Source: Lysobacteraceae bacterium
GTDB taxonomy: Bacteria > Pseudomonadota > Gammaproteobacteria > Nevskiales > Nevskiaceae
Length of the DNA: 57,507 nucleotides
Assembly: GCA_013823855.1 (NCBI GenBank)
Contig: PNMW01000047.1
Span: forward strand, 1-57,507
Direction: 5' to 3'
Below the pieces are notes generated by a model. It ran no database searches, was not told the origin of the DNA, and worked only from the letters and a program-made list of their open reading frames with translations. Shown here one piece after another: positions 45,952-56,261 of the stretch (position 1 is its first letter; every line of letters starts with the position of its first letter). The position numbers and the translations under genes are program-made.

Positions 45952-46494
45952 ATGCGCTACGCGATTCCGCTGCTGGTCCTTGCCGTGCTGCTGGGCTTTT
46001 TCGCCGTCGGGCTCAATCGCGATCCGCGGCTGCTGCCGAGTCCGCTGATCGGCAAGACCGCACCTTCCTTCGAGCTGCCGGTGCTGGCCTTGTCGACGGC
46101 GCAGGCCGCCGATGCCGCGCCGGCACGGCTCGGCAATGCCGCCTTCGCCGGCAAGCCGTTCCTGGTCAATTTTTTCGCCAGCTGGTGCGCCGGCTGCCAG
46201 GTCGAGCATCCCTACCTGATGACACTGGCCAGGCAGGGCGCGGTGACCCTGGTCGGCATCGACTACAAGGATGCCGATGCCGATGTCCGCCAGTGGCTCG
46301 CCGCCCGCGGCAACCCGTACGCGCCGATCCTGGTCGATCTCGATGGTCGTGCCGGCATCGATTTCGGTGTCTACGGCGTGCCGGAAACCTTCCTGGTCAG
46401 CGCCGATGGCCGGGTGCTGCACAAGCATGTCGGCGCGCTGACCCCGGAGGCCTTCGAGAAGGACTTCAAGCCGCTGCTCGGAGCCGGCTCGTGA
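45952..46494 (+). CDS. ccmG: Periplasmic thioredoxin CcmG/DsbE
   Basis: A 180-residue membrane-anchored thioredoxin that keeps apocytochrome CXXCH cysteines reduced. The active site is FASWCAGCQVEHP and the cis-Pro region GVYGVPETFLVSADG. The start at 45952 has GGAAC upstream and begins the anchor helix. It overlaps ccmH by GTGA. Confidence 0.95.
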   Translation: MRYAIPLLVLAVLLGFFAVGLNRDPRLLPSPLIGKTAPSFELPVLALSTAQAADAAPARLGNAAFAGKPFLVNFFASWCAGCQVEHPYLMTLARQGAVTLVGIDYKDADADVRQWLAARGNPYAPILVDLDGRAGIDFGVYGVPETFLVSADGRVLHKHVGALTPEAFEKDFKPLLGAGS

Positions 46495-46952
46495 GCCGGC
46501 TGCTGCTGGCCGCGCTGCTGGCCGGGGTGCTGCTCGGCGCGCAAGCCCAGGTCACGGTCGCGCGGCCGGATATCCCGCTGAGCACCGAGCAGGAGGCCCG
46601 TCTGGCCGAGCTGCTGCCGGACCTGCGCTGCCTGGTCTGCCAGAACGAATCGCTGGCCGAATCGCGGGCGCCGCTGGCGCTGGACCTGAAGTACGAGGTC
46701 CGCGGGCTGGTCGCGTCCGGCAGGTCGGCTCCGGAAATCAAGCAGTACCTGGTCGATCGCTACGGCGATTTCGTGCTGTTCCGGCCGCCGTTCGATGCCC
46801 GCACCTGGCTGCTCTGGCTCGGGCCGTTCGCGCTGGTGCTGCTGGCGCTCGGCGTGCTGCTGCGCCAGATCCGCGGCAGCCGCCGCGCTGTTGCCGCAGC
46901 CCCGCCCAAGCCGGTCGATGACGCGGCGCTGAAGAAACTGCTCGACGAATGA
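46491..46952 (+). CDS. ccmH: Cytochrome c-type biogenesis protein CcmH
   Basis: A 153-residue thiol oxidoreductase with a signal peptide (SRLLLAALLAGVLLGAQAQ), active site RCLVCQNESL and one C-terminal membrane helix. The GTG start overlaps the ccmG stop; it overlaps ccmI by ATGA. Corresponds to the short CcmH, with CcmI separate. Confidence 0.95.
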   Translation: MSRLLLAALLAGVLLGAQAQVTVARPDIPLSTEQEARLAELLPDLRCLVCQNESLAESRAPLALDLKYEVRGLVASGRSAPEIKQYLVDRYGDFVLFRPPFDARTWLLWLGPFALVLLALGVLLRQIRGSRRAVAAAPPKPVDDAALKKLLDE

Positions 46953-48214
46953 ATCCAAGTCTCGTGACCGGCCTGGCGATGGCCGGCCTGCTGCTGCTGG
47001 CCGTGCTGCTGGCCACCCATCCCTGGTGGCGCAGCCGGGGCGGCACGCGCCAGAACCGCCGTGCCGCCAATGTCGCGGCCTATCGGCTGCGGATCGCCGA
47101 GATCGAGAACGAGACCGCGTCCGGCCTGATTCCGCCGGAGGAGGCGGCCGCGCTGCGTGCCGAACTCGATGCCCGGGTGCTGACCGATGCCGACGGCACC
47201 GAACCGGAGCTGGTCGCCAGAGCCGAGCGCCGGCCGCTGTCGATCCTGATGGTGACCCTGGTGCTGGCGATGTTCTCCGGCGGCTGGTACCTGTGGCGCG
47301 GCGGCTGGGAGCTGCAGCAGCGGATTGCCGCCGGCATGCCGGCAGCGCCGAAGCTCGATCCGGCGATCGCCGCGATGGTCGACAAGCTGGCGGCGCGGCT
47401 GAAGACCAACCCGGATGACGCCGAGGGCTGGTCGATGCTCGGTCGTTCGTACATGGTCACCCAGCAGTTCGCCGAAGCCGCCCGGGCGCTGGCTGAAGCC
47501 AACAAGCGCGCTGCCGCGCCACGGGCCGACTGGCTGGCCGACGAAGGCGAGGCGCTGGCCTTCGCCGGTGGCGAAGATGTCAGCGGCCCGGCTGCCGAAC
47601 GCTTCGAGGAAGCGCTGAAGCTCGACCCGGCCTATCCGAAGGCGCTGTGGTACGGCGGCCTTGGTGCGGTCGGTGCCGGCGATTACGCGACCGGCCGGGC
47701 ACGCTGGCAGCAGCTGATCGCCCAGCCGGATCTCGACGAGAACATGCGCGCCGTGCTGCGCGAGCGGGTGGCGGCACTCGACAAGGCGCTGGCCGAGCGC
47801 GGCCTGAGCGCCGCCGAAGCGCCGGCGGCTGTCGCGGTTGCGGAACCGGCCGCCGCGGCGCCAGCGGTCAGCCTGCGCGTGCAGGTCGCGCTCGATCCGG
47901 GGCTGGCCGGCAAGGTGCCGAACGGCGCGGTGCTGTTCGTGTTCGCCAAGGCGGCTTCCGGCCCGCCGATGCCGCTGGCCGTTCAGCGGCTGCCGGACGC
48001 AGCCCTGCCGCTGGCGGTGACGCTGGACGACAGCATGGCGATGGCGCCGGGGCTCAAGCTGTCGGCCTTCGATCAGTACGTGATCACCGCGCGGCTGAGC
48101 GGGTCGGGCAGCGTCCAGGCGCAGCCCGGCGACCTCGAAGGTCGCGTCGAAGCCGGCCGCGCCAATGCCGGCGGTGCGCCGATCGCGGTGACCATCGACC
48201 GGGTCCTGCCCTAG
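46949..48214 (+). CDS. ccmI: Cytochrome c-type biogenesis protein CcmI (TPR)
   Basis: A 421-residue apocytochrome chaperone. Two N-terminal membrane helices enclose a cytoplasmic coiled region, then TPR repeats (residues about 140-300, for example DDAEGWSMLGRSYMVTQQFA) and a C-terminal beta domain (VFAKAASGPPMPLAVQRLP) that binds the apocytochrome tail. Last gene of the ccmA-I operon. Confidence 0.94.
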   Translation: MNPSLVTGLAMAGLLLLAVLLATHPWWRSRGGTRQNRRAANVAAYRLRIAEIENETASGLIPPEEAAALRAELDARVLTDADGTEPELVARAERRPLSILMVTLVLAMFSGGWYLWRGGWELQQRIAAGMPAAPKLDPAIAAMVDKLAARLKTNPDDAEGWSMLGRSYMVTQQFAEAARALAEANKRAAAPRADWLADEGEALAFAGGEDVSGPAAERFEEALKLDPAYPKALWYGGLGAVGAGDYATGRARWQQLIAQPDLDENMRAVLRERVAALDKALAERGLSAAEAPAAVAVAEPAAAAPAVSLRVQVALDPGLAGKVPNGAVLFVFAKAASGPPMPLAVQRLPDAALPLAVTLDDSMAMAPGLKLSAFDQYVITARLSGSGSVQAQPGDLEGRVEAGRANAGGAPIAVTIDRVLP

Positions 48215-48309
48215 GCTGGGCACTATCACCGGCTGAAAAAATCCAATTTGCCGAGCAAGGCGCGTAACATTCGCGCGCGGCGAAGTGATTCGCCGACTCC
48301 CGGACCCCG

Positions 48310-49197
48310 ATGAGCACCACGACTGCCCGCGTTTTCGATCTCCCGGCCTTGCCGCCGGTGTTGCCCGCCTTCGCACGCGCCGCGCTGTCAGCATCACGGA
48401 AGGTCCGATCGCCGGTCGAGATTCCCCAGTGGACCGTCCGTGTCGCCAGCCTCGGCTTCGATCGCCGGCACGTCGCCGCCTACAACGCGCTGTGCGGCTT
48501 CGACCGGGCTGACCGGATCGCGATGACCTATCCGCAGGTCCTGGCGACGCCGCTGTACCTCAACCTGATGACCCGGCCCGGCTTCCCGCTGCCGCTGATG
48601 GGGCTGGTGCATGTCCGCAACCGCATCGAGTCGCGCCGCGAACTGGCGATCGACGAGAACTTCGATGTCTCGGTCGGTCTCGGTGCCAGCCGCGAAGTGC
48701 GTGCCGGCCTCGAACTGGATCTGATCGTCAGTTTCAACGAGCTGGATGGCGACGTGATCTGGCAGGCGACCATGACCCTGCTGCGGCGCGGCGTGAAGAG
48801 CGGCAGCGAGGCCAGCGCCCGGCCGGCGGCGCCGCTGGCGGCGGTCAGCGAGTCCGGCATCGCCCAGTACCTGACGATCCGCGCGCCGGAGGACATCGGC
48901 CGGCGTTACGCGCGGATCTCGCAGGACTTCAACCCGATCCACCTGCACGCGGCCTCCGCGAAGCTGTTCGGCTTCAAGCGCGCGATCGCCCACGGCCTGT
49001 GGACCAAGGCGAGGGTGCTGGCCGAACTGTCGCCGCGGCTGGCGCAGGCGCCGCGTCGCTTCGATATCCAGTTCCGCCAGCCGCTGCTGCTGCCCGGCCG
49101 CGCCACGCTGCGCTACACGCAGAACGCGGGCGGCATCGACTGTTCCCTGGTCGAAGCCAACGGCGGCAAGGTCCATCTGGCCGGGACCCTGCGATAG
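48310..49197 (+). CDS. MaoC-like hydratase/dehydratase family protein
   Basis: A 295-residue double hot-dog protein. The C-terminal half carries the hydratase motif (YARISQDFNPIHLHAASAKL, with Asp and His, then FGFKRAIAHGLW); the N-terminal half is a degenerate repeat. The likely role is (R)-specific enoyl-CoA or enoyl-ACP hydration in lipid or polyhydroxyalkanoate metabolism. The substrate is not known. No operon partner; 95 bases follow ccmI. Confidence 0.85.
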   Translation: MSTTTARVFDLPALPPVLPAFARAALSASRKVRSPVEIPQWTVRVASLGFDRRHVAAYNALCGFDRADRIAMTYPQVLATPLYLNLMTRPGFPLPLMGLVHVRNRIESRRELAIDENFDVSVGLGASREVRAGLELDLIVSFNELDGDVIWQATMTLLRRGVKSGSEASARPAAPLAAVSESGIAQYLTIRAPEDIGRRYARISQDFNPIHLHAASAKLFGFKRAIAHGLWTKARVLAELSPRLAQAPRRFDIQFRQPLLLPGRATLRYTQNAGGIDCSLVEANGGKVHLAGTLR

Positions 49198-49281
49198 ACT
49201 TTTGCGATGACTTTTCCCTCGCGCCTCGACCCCGGTCGACCTGCGCCCCCGATCAAGCTCTACCTCTGAGGTTGCCTTCGC

Positions 49282-50202
49282 ATGCGGATCAGAAAAGCAG
49301 TGTTCCCTGTCGCCGGACTTGGCACCCGCTTCCTGCCGGCCACCAAGGCCAGCGCCAAGGAAATGCTGCCGGTGGTCGACAAGCCGCTGATCCAGTACGC
49401 CGTCCAGGAAGCGATTTCCGCGGGTGCCGAAGAGCTGATCTTCATCACCGGCCGCTCGAAGAATTCGATCATGGATCACTTCGACAAGGCCTACGAACTG
49501 GAGGCCGAACTGGCCTCGCGCGGCAAGGGCAAGCTGCTCGAGACGGTGCAGGAAATCCTGCCGCCGGGCATCACCTGCATCTTCATCCGCCAGGCCGAAG
49601 CCCTGGGTCTGGGCCACGCCGTGCTCTGCGCCTGGCCGGCGGTCGGTGACGAAGACTTCTCGGTGATCCTCGCCGACGACCTCATCGACGGCCGCCTGCG
49701 GCCCTGTCTGGCGCAGATGCAGCGCGTCTACCAGGAGTACGGCACCAGCGTCATCGCCACCCAGCGGGTGCCGATGGAAGAGATCTCCAGCTACGGCGTC
49801 GTCGACACTCAGCCGGTCGGCCCGGGGCTGGGCGAGATCCGCCGCATCGTCGAAAAGCCGAAGCCGGCCGATGCGCCATCGAACCTCGCGGTGGTCGGCC
49901 GCTACATCCTGACGCCGCGCATCTTCAAGCTGCTGGAACGCACCCCCAGAGGCGCCGGCGGCGAGATCCAGCTGACCGACGCGATCAGCATGATGATCCA
50001 GGAACAGACGGTGCTGGCCTACGAATTCGAAGGCACCCGCTACGACTGCGGCTCGAAGCTCGGCTATCTCAAGGCCAACGTCGAGTACGCGCTGAAGCAT
50101 CCGGAACTGGCGGGCGAGTTCCGCGAGTACCTGACCCAATACACCGCCGACTGGCATACGGCCGGCAATCTCGAAGCGGCTGCCGCGACAGCCCGGAAGT
50201 AA
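49282..50202 (+). CDS. galU: UTP-glucose-1-phosphate uridylyltransferase
   Basis: A 306-residue GalU that makes UDP-glucose for envelope polysaccharides. Signatures: VAGLGTRFLPATKASAKEML, VDKPLIQYAVQEA, LADDLIDG (metal Asp) and RRIVEKPKP (Lys). Complete, ending 31 bases before sucA. Confidence 0.96.
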   Translation: MRIRKAVFPVAGLGTRFLPATKASAKEMLPVVDKPLIQYAVQEAISAGAEELIFITGRSKNSIMDHFDKAYELEAELASRGKGKLLETVQEILPPGITCIFIRQAEALGLGHAVLCAWPAVGDEDFSVILADDLIDGRLRPCLAQMQRVYQEYGTSVIATQRVPMEEISSYGVVDTQPVGPGLGEIRRIVEKPKPADAPSNLAVVGRYILTPRIFKLLERTPRGAGGEIQLTDAISMMIQEQTVLAYEFEGTRYDCGSKLGYLKANVEYALKHPELAGEFREYLTQYTADWHTAGNLEAAAATARK

Positions 50203-50233
50203 GTGCAAGGCGCCAAGGGGCGCGAGGAAAGCA

Positions 50234-53095
50234 ATGAGCGGAAGCAAGTATCACAGCCTGATCGAGTCGTCCTCCATCCAGGGTTCCAACGCGGTCTACG
50301 TCGAGGATCTCTACGAGCAGTACCTGGACGATCCCAATCAGGTCGATCCCGAATGGCGGGCCTATTTCCGCAACGTGCAGGGGGCTGACGGCGGCAACGA
50401 CACCGCCCACGGCCCGATCCGCGCCCAGTTCGAGAAGATGGCCCGCGAGCCCAAGGTGGCCGTGGCCAACCGGGCCACACCGGATGACCTGGTCGCCGCC
50501 GAGAAGCAGGCCGCCGTCCTCCGGCTGATCAACTACTACCGGGTTCGCGGCCACCAGGCGGCGAAGCTCGATCCGCTCGGCCTGACGCCGGTCCCGGCGA
50601 TCGCCGATCTCGATCCGGTGTTCCACGGGCTGATGCCCGAGGACATGGACACCGTCTACAACACCGGCACCCTCGCCGCCGCCGACCGTCTGCCGCTGCG
50701 CGAGATCATCCGCATCTGCAAGGCCGTGTACACCGACACCATCGGCTCCGAGTACATGTACGTGACCGAGACGGCGCAGAAGCGCTGGATCCAGGCCCGT
50801 CTCGAAAGCCGCGCCTTCCTGCCGCGTCTGGCGCCGGACCGCCGCCGCGAAGTGCTGACCCAGCTGGTCGCCGCCGAAGGCATCGAGCGCTATCTGCACA
50901 ACAAGTACGTCGGCCAGAAGCGCTTCTCGCTGGAAGGCGGCGAGGCGCTGATTCCGGCGCTCGACGAAGTGATGCGGACCGCCGCCTACGCCAACGCCGA
51001 AGAGATCGTCATCGGCATGGCCCATCGCGGTCGCCTGAACGTGCTGATCAATGTCCTCGGCAAGTCGCCGAAGGACCTGTTCGCCGAGTTCGAGGGCAAG
51101 TACTCCGCCGAATCGCTGTCGCGCGCCGGCGACGTCAAGTACCACATGGGCTTCTCGACCGATGTCGAGGTCACCGGCAAGCGCCTGCATCTGGTGCTGG
51201 CGTTCAATCCCTCGCATCTGGAAATCGTCAACCCGGTGGTCGAGGGCTCGGTCAAGGCGCGCCAGACACGCCGCAAGGACGAGCGCGGCGATCAGGTGAT
51301 CCCGGTGCTGATCCACGGCGACGCCGCGTTCGCAGGGCAAGGCGTGGTCATGGAAACCATGCAGCTGTCGCAGTCGAAAGGCTATGCGACCGGCGGCACC
51401 ATGCACTTCATCGTCAACAACCAGATCGGCTTCACCACGCCGAATCCGATCGAGGCCCGCGAAGGCCACGAGTCGCGCACCAGCCGCTACTGCACCGACC
51501 TCGCCAAGATGTCGGAAGCGCCGGTGTTCCACGTCAATGGCGACGACCCGGACGCGGTGGTGTTCGTCACCCGTCTGGCGATGGACTTCCGCAACGCCTT
51601 CCACAAGGACGTCATCGTCGACATCTGCTGCTATCGCCGCCTCGGCCACAACGAGGCCGACGAGCCGAGCGTCACCAGCCCGGTGATGTACGACACCATC
51701 CGCAAGCTGCCGACCACGCTGGCGCTGTACGGCCAGCGGCTGATCGCCGAAGGCGTGGTGCCGAAAGACGAACCGGAGAAGCTGGTCCGCGCCTACCGCG
51801 ACGCGCTGGACCGCGGCGAGAACATCGCCCGCACCACGCTCGGTCTGGTTGGCAACAAGCACACCGTCAACTGGGCGAACTACTCGAAGGGCGACTGGGC
51901 CACCCCGGCCGACACCGCGATGAGCCGCGAGATGATCCAGTCGCTGAACAAGCGCCTGCTGACGCTTCCGGAAGGCTTCACGCCGCACGCCCGCGTCGCC
52001 AAGATCCTCGAGGATCGCGCCAGGATGGCCGCCGGTGAATTGCCGATGGACTGGGGCTTCGCCGAGATCACTGCCTACGCCGGGCTGGTCACCGAAGGCT
52101 TCAACGTGCGCCTGTCCGGCCAGGACGTGCGCCGCGGCACCTTCTTCCATCGTCACGCCACCTTGCATGACGCGAAGACCGGCTACAGCTACACGCCGCT
52201 GCGCCATCTCGACGCCGACAAGGACAAGTTCATCGTCAGCGACACGCTGCTGTCGGAAGAAGGCGTGCTCGGCTTCGAGTACGGCTACTCGACCACCGAT
52301 CCGGACTGCATGGTGATCTGGGAAGCGCAGTTCGGCGATTTCGCCAACGGCGCCCAGGTGGTGGTCGACCAGTTCATCTCGTCCGGCTACGTCAAGTGGG
52401 GCCGTCTCTGCGGCCTGACCATGTTCCTGCCGCACGGCTACGAAGGCCAGGGCCCGGAGCATTCGTCGGCGCGTCTGGAGCGTTACCTGCAGCTGTGCGC
52501 GGCCAACAACATCCAGGTCTGCGTGCCGTCGACGCCGGCGCAGTTCTTCCACATGATCCGCCGCCAGATGAAGCGCTCGCTTCGCCTGCCGCTGATCGTG
52601 ATGACGCCGAAGTCGCTGCTCCGCCACAAGCTGTCGGTGTCCACACTCGACGACCTGACCAGCGGCAGCTTCAAGTACGTGATCGACGACGCCGAAGTCG
52701 ACAAGAGCAAGGTCAAGCGCATCGTGTTCAGCTCCGGCAAGGTCTATTACGACCTGTTCGAAGCGCGCCAGAAGGCCGGTCGCGACGACGTGGCGCTGGT
52801 GCGCCTGGAGCAGCTCTACCCGTTCCCGCGTCTGGACTACGAAGCGATCATCACCGCGTATCCGAATGCCAAGGACGTGGTCTGGTGTCAGGAAGAGCCG
52901 GAGAACCAGGGGGCCTGGTACCAGATCAAGCACCGCCTGCGCGCCTATCTGGCCGCCGACCACCAGCTGTTCTACGTCACCCGCAAGGGCAGCGCGACGA
53001 CGGCCGTCGGCTACCTGAAGGTGCACAACAAGGAACAGGAAGAACTGTGCGAAGCCGCGCTGAACGGCGGCCTGCCGCTGCAGGGCGGCGCCTGA
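50234..53095 (+). CDS. sucA: 2-oxoglutarate dehydrogenase E1 component
   Basis: A 953-residue thiamine-diphosphate E1 subunit of the 2-oxoglutarate dehydrogenase complex (TCA cycle). The N-terminal E2-binding segment ([20 protein letters not shown]) is followed by the ThDP domain with [16 protein letters not shown] near residue 260 and [12 protein letters not shown], the pyrimidine domain ([13 protein letters not shown]) and the C-terminal domain ([17 protein letters not shown]). GAGGAAAG precedes the ATG. First gene of sucAB. Confidence 0.97.
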   Translation: MSGSKYHSLIESSSIQGSNAVYVEDLYEQYLDDPNQVDPEWRAYFRNVQGADGGNDTAHGPIRAQFEKMAREPKVAVANRATPDDLVAAEKQAAVLRLINYYRVRGHQAAKLDPLGLTPVPAIADLDPVFHGLMPEDMDTVYNTGTLAAADRLPLREIIRICKAVYTDTIGSEYMYVTETAQKRWIQARLESRAFLPRLAPDRRREVLTQLVAAEGIERYLHNKYVGQKRFSLEGGEALIPALDEVMRTAAYANAEEIVIGMAHRGRLNVLINVLGKSPKDLFAEFEGKYSAESLSRAGDVKYHMGFSTDVEVTGKRLHLVLAFNPSHLEIVNPVVEGSVKARQTRRKDERGDQVIPVLIHGDAAFAGQGVVMETMQLSQSKGYATGGTMHFIVNNQIGFTTPNPIEAREGHESRTSRYCTDLAKMSEAPVFHVNGDDPDAVVFVTRLAMDFRNAFHKDVIVDICCYRRLGHNEADEPSVTSPVMYDTIRKLPTTLALYGQRLIAEGVVPKDEPEKLVRAYRDALDRGENIARTTLGLVGNKHTVNWANYSKGDWATPADTAMSREMIQSLNKRLLTLPEGFTPHARVAKILEDRARMAAGELPMDWGFAEITAYAGLVTEGFNVRLSGQDVRRGTFFHRHATLHDAKTGYSYTPLRHLDADKDKFIVSDTLLSEEGVLGFEYGYSTTDPDCMVIWEAQFGDFANGAQVVVDQFISSGYVKWGRLCGLTMFLPHGYEGQGPEHSSARLERYLQLCAANNIQVCVPSTPAQFFHMIRRQMKRSLRLPLIVMTPKSLLRHKLSVSTLDDLTSGSFKYVIDDAEVDKSKVKRIVFSSGKVYYDLFEARQKAGRDDVALVRLEQLYPFPRLDYEAIITAYPNAKDVVWCQEEPENQGAWYQIKHRLRAYLAADHQLFYVTRKGSATTAVGYLKVHNKEQEELCEAALNGGLPLQGGA

Positions 53096-53107
53096 ACGTC
53101 CTCACGA

Positions 53108-53123
53108 CGGGCCCGAAGGCCCG
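53108..53123 (+). other. Hairpin in the sucA-sucB gap
   Basis: CGGGCC-CGAA-GGCCCG, a perfect 6-bp stem with a four-base loop, in the 67-base gap. No T-tract, so it is more likely an mRNA stability or processing element than a terminator. Confidence 0.45.
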
Positions 53124-53162
53124 CAACCCCAACATCCGACAAGAACGAACAGCGGAGCGCTC

Positions 53163-54407
53163 ATGAGTATCGAGATCAAAGTCCCCAACCTGCCGGAATC
53201 GGTTTCCGAGGCCACCGTCGCCACCTGGCACCTCAAGGCCGGTGACCGGGTTGCCCGCGAGCAGAACCTCGTCGATCTGGAAACCGACAAGGTGATGCTC
53301 GAAGTGCCGTCGACCGCCGATGGCGTGCTGGTCGAAATCCGCGTGCAGGCCGGCCAGACGGTCAAGGCCGGCGACATCATCGGCATCGTTTCCGAAGGCG
53401 CTGGCGCCGCCGCACCTGCCGCAGCCCCCGCTGCTGCTGCCGTTGCCGCCCCGGCTGCGGTTGCCACCAGCAGCGACGACGACGGCCAGGGCCCGGCGGT
53501 TCGCAAGCTGCTCGCCGAACTCGGCCTGTCGGCGTCGGCGATCATCGGCACCGGCAAGGGCGGCCGCCTGACCACCGAGGACGTCAAGACCTTCGCGGCC
53601 AACCAGAAGGCGGCTCCCGCAGCTGCCGCCGCGCCCGCGCCGAAGGCCGCTCCGGCGCCGGCTGCCGCTGCTGGCCCGGTCGCGGCACCGAAGGCGGTGC
53701 TCGGCGCCCGCACCGAACAGCGCGTGCCGATGACCCGCATCCGTGCCCGCATCGCCGAGCGTCTGGTCGAAGCCCAGGCCACCGCCGCGATGCTGACCAC
53801 GTTCAACGAAGTCGACCTGAAAGCGGTCGGCGACATCCGCGCCAAGTACAAGGAGCCGTTCGAGAAGGCCCACGGCGTCAAGCTCGGCTTCATGAGCTTC
53901 TTCGTCCGCGCCGCCGTCGAAGCGCTGAAGAAATACCCGGCGGTCAATGCCTCGATCGACGGCAGCGATGTCGTCTACCACGGCTACTACGACATCGGTG
54001 TGGCGGTCTCCACCGAGCGCGGTCTGGTGGTGCCGGTGCTGCGTGATGCCGACTCCCTGAGCCTCGGCGACATCGAGAAGGCGATCGGTGCGCTCGGCGT
54101 CAAGGCGCGCGCCAACAAGCTGACCATGGAAGAGCTGACCGGCGGCACCTTCAGCATCACCAACGGCGGCGTGTTCGGCTCGATGATGTCGACGCCGATC
54201 CTCAACCCGCCGCAGGCCGCGATCCTCGGCATGCACGGCATCTTCGATCGCCCGATCGCCGTCAATGGCCAGGTGGTGATCCGCCCGATGATGTATCTGG
54301 CGCTGACCTACGACCACCGCCTGATCGACGGCCGCGAAGCGGTGCTGTTCCTGAAACACATCAAGGAATGCCTCGAAGATCCGGCGCGGCTGCTGCTGTC
54401 GCTGTAA
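53163..54407 (+). CDS. sucB: Dihydrolipoyllysine succinyltransferase (E2 of 2-oxoglutarate dehydrogenase)
   Basis: A 414-residue E2. One lipoyl domain (lipoylated Lys in [13 protein letters not shown], about residue 43), an Ala/Pro linker, the E3-binding domain ([20 protein letters not shown]), a second Ala/Pro linker and the catalytic core with [13 protein letters not shown]. No lpd gene follows: the terminator is within 30 bases, so E3 must be encoded elsewhere. Confidence 0.97.
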   Translation: MSIEIKVPNLPESVSEATVATWHLKAGDRVAREQNLVDLETDKVMLEVPSTADGVLVEIRVQAGQTVKAGDIIGIVSEGAGAAAPAAAPAAAAVAAPAAVATSSDDDGQGPAVRKLLAELGLSASAIIGTGKGGRLTTEDVKTFAANQKAAPAAAAAPAPKAAPAPAAAAGPVAAPKAVLGARTEQRVPMTRIRARIAERLVEAQATAAMLTTFNEVDLKAVGDIRAKYKEPFEKAHGVKLGFMSFFVRAAVEALKKYPAVNASIDGSDVVYHGYYDIGVAVSTERGLVVPVLRDADSLSLGDIEKAIGALGVKARANKLTMEELTGGTFSITNGGVFGSMMSTPILNPPQAAILGMHGIFDRPIAVNGQVVIRPMMYLALTYDHRLIDGREAVLFLKHIKECLEDPARLLLSL

Positions 54408-54432
54408 GGCGCGCGCTTCCTGATGTCTGGAG

Positions 54433-54469
54433 CCCCTGTACCGGCCAACCCGCCGGTGCAGGGGTTTTT
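54433..54469 (+). terminator. Rho-independent terminator of sucAB
   Basis: An imperfect 12-bp stem (CCCCTGTACCGG with CCGGTGCAGGGG) with a short loop is followed directly by TTTTT. Classic intrinsic terminator 26 bases after the sucB stop. Confidence 0.9.
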
Positions 54470-54542
54470 CGTTGGCGCTGCCCGCGCTTGTCACCCATGC
54501 CGCCGCCCGACGCGACACGATCCAGCGGCGGCGAGGCGCTCC

Positions 54543-55541
54543 TCAATGATCCATCGGGCTGCGCACGCCACGGCCGCCGCGGTTCAGCACATGGGTGTAG
54601 ATCATCGTCGTGCTGACGTCGGAGTGGCCCAGCAGCTCCTGCACGGTACGGATGTCATAACCGTTCTCGAGCAGATGCGTGGCGAACGAGTGACGCAGGC
54701 AGTGGCTCGACACCGGCCGCAGCACGCCGGCTGTGACAGCGGCCTGCTTCAACGCCCGTTGCGGCACCTGTTCGAACACATGATGCCGGCGCACGACGCC
54801 GGACCGAGGGTCCGGAGCCAGCCGCGTTGACGGAAACAACCAGAACCACGCGAACTGCGTGCTCGCATTCGGATACTTGCGCGCCAGCGCATCCGGCAGC
54901 CAGACGCCCGCGACACCGGCTGCGCGATCCTCGGCATGCAGCGCCTGCACCCGCGCCAGATGCTGCTGAAGCGCTGCTTCCAGCGTCTGCGGCAACATCG
55001 TCACCCGGTCCTTGCCGCCCTTGCCGTCGCGGATCACGATTTCGCGCCGCGCAAATGCGAGGTCCTTGATCCGCAGTCGCAGGCATTCCATCAGACGCAT
55101 GCCGGTGCCGTACTGAAGCTTCAGCATCAGCCCCGGAACGCCATCAACGAGTGCCAGCACCCGCCGCACTTCTTCCTGCGTCAGAACCGTGGGCAGCCGT
55201 TGCGGCCGCTTCGCGCGCACCACCTCGTTCAGCCATGGCAGATCCAGTTCGAGCACGTGCCGGTAGAGGAACAGCAGCGCAGCCAAGGCCTGATTCTGTG
55301 TTGATGCTGCAACCTGTCCGCGCGTCGCGAGATCCGACAGAAATGCCGTGACTTCCGCCGAGCCCAATTCACGCGGGTGGCGTTTGCCGTGGAACAGGAT
55401 GTAGCGTCGGATCCAGCCCAGGTACGATTCTTCCGTCTTGTAGCTGTAGTGACGCACGCGAATCGCGTCACGCACCTGATCAAGCAGCTTCTTGGGCGGC
55501 GCACCCGGCAAAGCACGGGCGCATCCCGGGGCCGTGGGCAT
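54543..55541 (-). CDS. intI: Integron integrase
   Basis: A site-specific tyrosine recombinase of the IntI type, 332 residues from the chosen start. Catalytic residues: Arg in [23 protein letters not shown] (His, Arg), [14 protein letters not shown] (His, Tyr). The IntI-specific extra patch is present ([20 protein letters not shown]), which XerC/XerD lack. The start at 55541 ([20 protein letters not shown]) best matches the IntI1 N-terminus; the frame is open to ATGs at 55610 and 55667, which would add 23 or 42 residues and reach into the attI-side repeats. It is transcribed away from the cassettes, the usual integron layout. Confidence 0.93.
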   Translation of the reverse strand: MPTAPGCARALPGAPPKKLLDQVRDAIRVRHYSYKTEESYLGWIRRYILFHGKRHPRELGSAEVTAFLSDLATRGQVAASTQNQALAALLFLYRHVLELDLPWLNEVVRAKRPQRLPTVLTQEEVRRVLALVDGVPGLMLKLQYGTGMRLMECLRLRIKDLAFARREIVIRDGKGGKDRVTMLPQTLEAALQQHLARVQALHAEDRAAGVAGVWLPDALARKYPNASTQFAWFWLFPSTRLAPDPRSGVVRRHHVFEQVPQRALKQAAVTAGVLRPVSSHCLRHSFATHLLENGYDIRTVQELLGHSDVSTTMIYTHVLNRGGRGVRSPMDH

Positions 55542-55630
55542 GTCTGGCGAATCGGATGGCCCGATTAGAGAGGACGAAGGAGCCCCTGACGACAGACCGG
55601 GCTCAATCATTGCCGCAGCTGCGGGCGACA

Positions 55631-55763
55631 GATTATCCTGCAAGCGATGTGGTCGAAAATTTCTCATGAGAATCAGTCCGTTGATTCTGCGATGCCGGAT
55701 TATCCAGCAGCTTTCACCAGATTATCGTGCGTTTCGCCACGATAACTTGGCAGTTTATCGTGC
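55631..55763. repeat. Helically phased GATTATC repeats next to attI
   Basis: Four direct copies of G-N-TTATC-N2-GC begin at 55631, 55698, 55720 and 55753; the last three are spaced 22 and 33 bases, i.e. multiples of 11. An inverted copy gives a perfect dyad TTATCGTG-N8-CACGATAA at 55722-55745. They may be accessory integrase sites, like DR1/DR2 of attI1, or a regulator's operator for intI. Confidence 0.5.
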
Positions 55764-55790
55764 ATTCTTGCAGCCTAATTGTAGTTATGC
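55720..55790 (+). other. attI recombination site
   Basis: The simple site ends GCCTAATTGTAGTTATGC, similar in form to the end of attI1. Recombination would be within GTTATGC (55784-55790). Its TTATGC is the reverse complement of the GCATAA in the R'' box of the first cassette's attC (56702-56708), as required when that cassette was inserted here. The left limit is approximate. Confidence 0.7.
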
Positions 55791-55817
55791 ATTCGGGAGA
55801 TCGTCAATGAGGCCTCA

Positions 55818-56261
55818 ATGACAGATTCAGCCATCCCCACCGGAAAATCGATCGAAGGTGAGCGGTTCGATAAGCCACTGATACTGAGCGGGCAGATTAG
55901 TTCGGAGCCAGAGCGCTACATCGCGGAAAAGCCGTACGAGCTAACAAAGTACGAGTTCAACATCATTCGCAAAAGAATGACCTCCGAACTTCTTTTCAGC
56001 CTCGTATCAGGAGCGACAGCGGGTGTGGTCCTATCGGTTCTCGGCAAGGTAATTTCCGCACTCATAGACAAACAGTCTCCCTCGATAGAGCGGTGGGAAA
56101 TCTGGTCTGTCGTAGCCGGGTTGATCCTTTCCATTCTATTCAAGTTGGTCCGCACCAAGGACTACAAGGAACGAGCTCAGTTAGAGGCAGTAATGGAGGG
56201 TCATTTTCAAAGCAACAAGCCGCGAAGGGTGCATCTCACATCAAGCGGAGACGGCCAATGA
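55818..56261 (+). CDS. Unknown two-TM cassette protein
   Basis: A 147-residue protein I do not recognise. A hydrophilic N-terminal ~55 residues with an amphipathic helix, then two membrane segments (LLFSLVSGATAGVVLSVLGK at about residues 59-78, and WSVVAGLILSILFKLV at about 96-111) joined by a short loop, then a ~35-residue charged cytoplasmic tail. No signal peptide. Codon use is relaxed and AT-richer than neighbours, as for cassette genes. Its stop overlaps the next start in ATGA, so the two products are probably made in fixed ratio and may form a complex. The start at 55818 has a modest ribosome site (GGAG about 20 bases upstream is too far), so initiation may be weak. Confidence 0.7.
   Translation: MTDSAIPTGKSIEGERFDKPLILSGQISSEPERYIAEKPYELTKYEFNIIRKRMTSELLFSLVSGATAGVVLSVLGKVISALIDKQSPSIERWEIWSVVAGLILSILFKLVRTKDYKERAQLEAVMEGHFQSNKPRRVHLTSSGDGQ

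Noticed and set aside
50069..53026. A 985-codon open frame on the minus strand
   Set aside because: Antisense of sucA; shadow composition and no ribosome site.
54543..55541. Reading the recombinase as XerC/XerD or a phage integrase
   Set aside because: The IntI-specific insertion (KYPNAS...FAWFW) and adjacent attI/attC sites show it is an integron integrase.
55747..55763. TGGCAG...TGC near attI as a fourth sigma-54 promoter
   Set aside because: The GG-to-GC spacing is 11 rather than 10 and the TTGC element is missing.
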